The notes under the pieces: model-generated
What the model saw: only the letters and a program-made list of their open reading frames with translations
Told to the model about the DNA's origin: nothing
Databases searched by the model: none
Translations under genes and position numbers: made by a program
NCBI GenBank assembly: GCA_020002185.1
Contig: CM034533.1
Span: 42,784,880 to 42,848,879, forward strand
Direction of reading: 5' to 3'
Source: Paraescarpia echinospica
Lineage: Eukaryota; Annelida; Polychaeta; Sabellida; Siboglinidae
DNA length: 64,000 bases
In this document: positions 61,866 to 64,000 of the stretch, piece by piece
Layout of the letters: the number at the start of each line of letters is the position of its first letter
Numbering within the stretch: the stretch's first letter is position 1

Positions 61866-64000
61866 GTGCCATTCATGGTTTGTCTTTTTATTATTATGAA
61901 TGCTGCAATTAATATGTTAGTACATAAAAAAACTTTAATATCACTGAAAGCGGGATTAATATAATTAATTGATGTGATAATTATGGACTTGCTACACATA
62001 ATATAAATTTAAATAAATTATAACTAATCCTGTGGCTAATTCGTCCCTGTGTTCCTATATAGATTAAAATTGATGTTTTGATATATCACCTCATAATTAT
62101 CCATGTATTTCGCTGACATATTGTGACCAGATATGATGCGAAAACACAGTTGTATCATCCACATTCTACAGTGTCTAGTTAAAATCACACAACACAAAAA
62201 AATTAACATCACGCTTGTGTGAGTATATTGGTTGACGTATACGCTATCCATTTTTAAAGTGTTATTTGACATAAGGAAAACAGAACAACTAAAGATTATG
62301 TTTCATATTGGTAAATACTACAACATGTGCCAGTGTAACAGTCATTACTTACTCAGTCATTACTTACTTGGCTGTTCCTACTAGGATACATGTGCACGTC
62401 TTTGAATGTCCCATTTTCTGAACAAAACAGACACACTACGTGAGTGTTGGACAACCAGTTTGACTGAGCGTGATTCCACGGAAGAAATGTACAAACAACA
62501 GTTGGCAGCCTAGTTCATAGAAAAGTGGGTTTATATGTTTGATCACATTGTTTCTATGTATTGTATTATACATTTTTGTCAGATGATAAGATTTATTAAT
62601 AACAATAGAAAATAAATGTGTGACTGATTGCTAGCTGTTAGAGTCTGTGTTGGAAAATATATTGGCCAGGCCACCGAAAATGTTCCCGTACCAAATTTTG
62701 GTAAGCAAATGAAACTGTGTTCTAGTACTTTCATTTCCACATGTTCCTGATAACTATATTAGCGTACCAATATGGCAATTCAGTGCATAACCTATAAAAA
62801 TCACCACAAATACAGCGTTTTTACAATACCAGCAATTTTGCACTTTTTTCTGCATGTGAAGGACATCATGTGCCAAATTATATAGTTCATATATCAGCCA
62901 TACCATAATGTAGAGTCAAATTGCATTACAATAATTGTATCAACTACAAGATTACTTGACCAGGCACTTTTGCAAGAAACGTAAAATGTGTGTAGCGTAT
63001 GTCGACCGAACAGTTGCTTGCATTAGAAGTAGGTGCAATTTTCCTCGACTGAATATTTTAGATTGCATTTTTCATGTTTTTTGCACATTCTGTAGACAAT
63101 TCCATTCGCTTCCGTGTGTATCGCAACATCTTGATAGTTCAAATCTTATATATCATAGTCATCTATAATTAGCTGAATAATTATTGATGACAATTGCAAA
63201 ATCGACCATGTTAACGTTATGCACATCACACGTATTGTTCAGAACGAAATGAAGTATCAGTTATTTTTATTTCTAACAACATTTAAAGAATGAATTTGTC
63301 GCTAAAAATGCACCTATTACACATGCTATTGCATCACATATCATTGCAGCACTATGGCTACATTGAAACAAACATGTTGTTTATGTTGATTCATAATATT
63401 TTTATTCCACAAACCCAGCAAAAGTAATTCACACGGCACTAAATACAAACATATATTATGCACTTACCTCGGGTAATAAGTTGGTATTGAACGCATGTTG
63501 CTACTTGACCGATTGTAACCAGTTTGTCATCGAAAAACGCTAATCTAATCGTAACATATTTCGTGACGGACATCATGTTGAACACACTAATTTACGCAAT
63601 ATGTTCTGATACTAGGATGCCCAGAAAGATGTTACAATAATTATGCATCTAGCTAATCGTGTCTGCACTGAGAAGAGAAGACAGAATAGATGATCAAAAC
63701 GTTTATAGCAGCATGACTGGGACAAAGAATATGAACGAATTCGCTGACGAACATAATTGGTTAAGCGATTTCCACGTTATGGCTACTTTATTTTAATAAG
63801 CAGTCAGCGTCACGTACGAATTTATGTGTCTTCGTTGATCAGTTTTACTACGTTAATATAAAATGTAACATTTGGATGTGTCATATTGATGTTTGCGAAC
63901 TGAACTTCGGAAACCTTTGACATCATTTAAGTTAGCATGCTCCATGCTATTTACGTCGCTATCTTTTCTGAACCGACATTTCCCCCCAACTACAGTTCAT
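61866..64000. other. Right end of window, nothing recognised
   Basis: AT-rich complex DNA with only short open frames and no splice-bounded exon, tandem repeat or transposon similarity that I can see. Confidence 0.5.

Overview
This window is from an animal genome, most likely an invertebrate, and it is dominated by retrotransposons and tandem repeats. The one recognisable host gene is the 3' part of AP3D1, the delta (large) subunit of the AP-3 adaptor complex, on the + strand. Its exons lie between 22470 and 49428 and were identified by translating splice-bounded segments, for example LFAGELNPVAPKAQKKVPVP in the first exon. The close match to vertebrate AP3D1, the CR1/L2-type LINEs, and minisatellites built on splice junctions would fit a cephalochordate (amphioxus), but a mollusc or other invertebrate cannot be excluded.

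Layout. 1-2680: two inverted arms of a 24-bp satellite around a CA-rich centre. 2678-14046: a roughly 6.07-kb direct duplication holding a Copia fragment, a LINE fragment (LINE D) and a CR1-type LINE on the - strand. 14047-15420: no gene, with a perfect palindrome and dispersed repeats. 15421-17569: a PHD-EN LINE cut by a 1000-N assembly gap (17570-18569). 18570-22469: two L2-like LINE copies whose final TTA-repeat tail touches the first AP3D1 exon. 22470-29317: AP3D1 hinge and early ear exons separated by a polypurine tract, an RTE-like LINE end, Helitron-like repeats and minisatellites. 29289-44342: a 58-bp minisatellite seeded on an AP3D1 exon/donor junction, split by a block of about 14.5 kb (two CR1 copies, an SGNH-hydrolase ORF and a tyrosine-recombinase retrotransposon). 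44343-46451: a fifth CR1 copy on the + strand. 46762-47409: seven tandem 94-bp copies of one AP3D1 exon. 48240-49428: the last three AP3D1 exons. 49429-64000: no recognisable gene, with satellites, a solo terminal repeat of the tyrosine-recombinase element and a large inverted repeat.

Two results stand out. First, AP3D1 exon sequence has been turned into minisatellites in two places. In one, a complete 86-nt exon is repeated seven times, separated only by the 8-nt spacer gtgtgtag or a variant of it, which is at once donor and acceptor; only one of the seven copies is open. Two further ear exons carry in-frame stops and two expected exons were not found, so this AP3D1 copy is probably decayed or expressed as a shortened form. 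Second, the CR1-type LINEs carry a correctly phased TTTAAAC heptamer directly in front of the ORF1 stop in all three copies that retain the region, and ORF2 continues in the -1 frame without an ATG before its endonuclease. This predicts programmed -1 frameshifting. All identities below are by eye; no alignment or database search was run.
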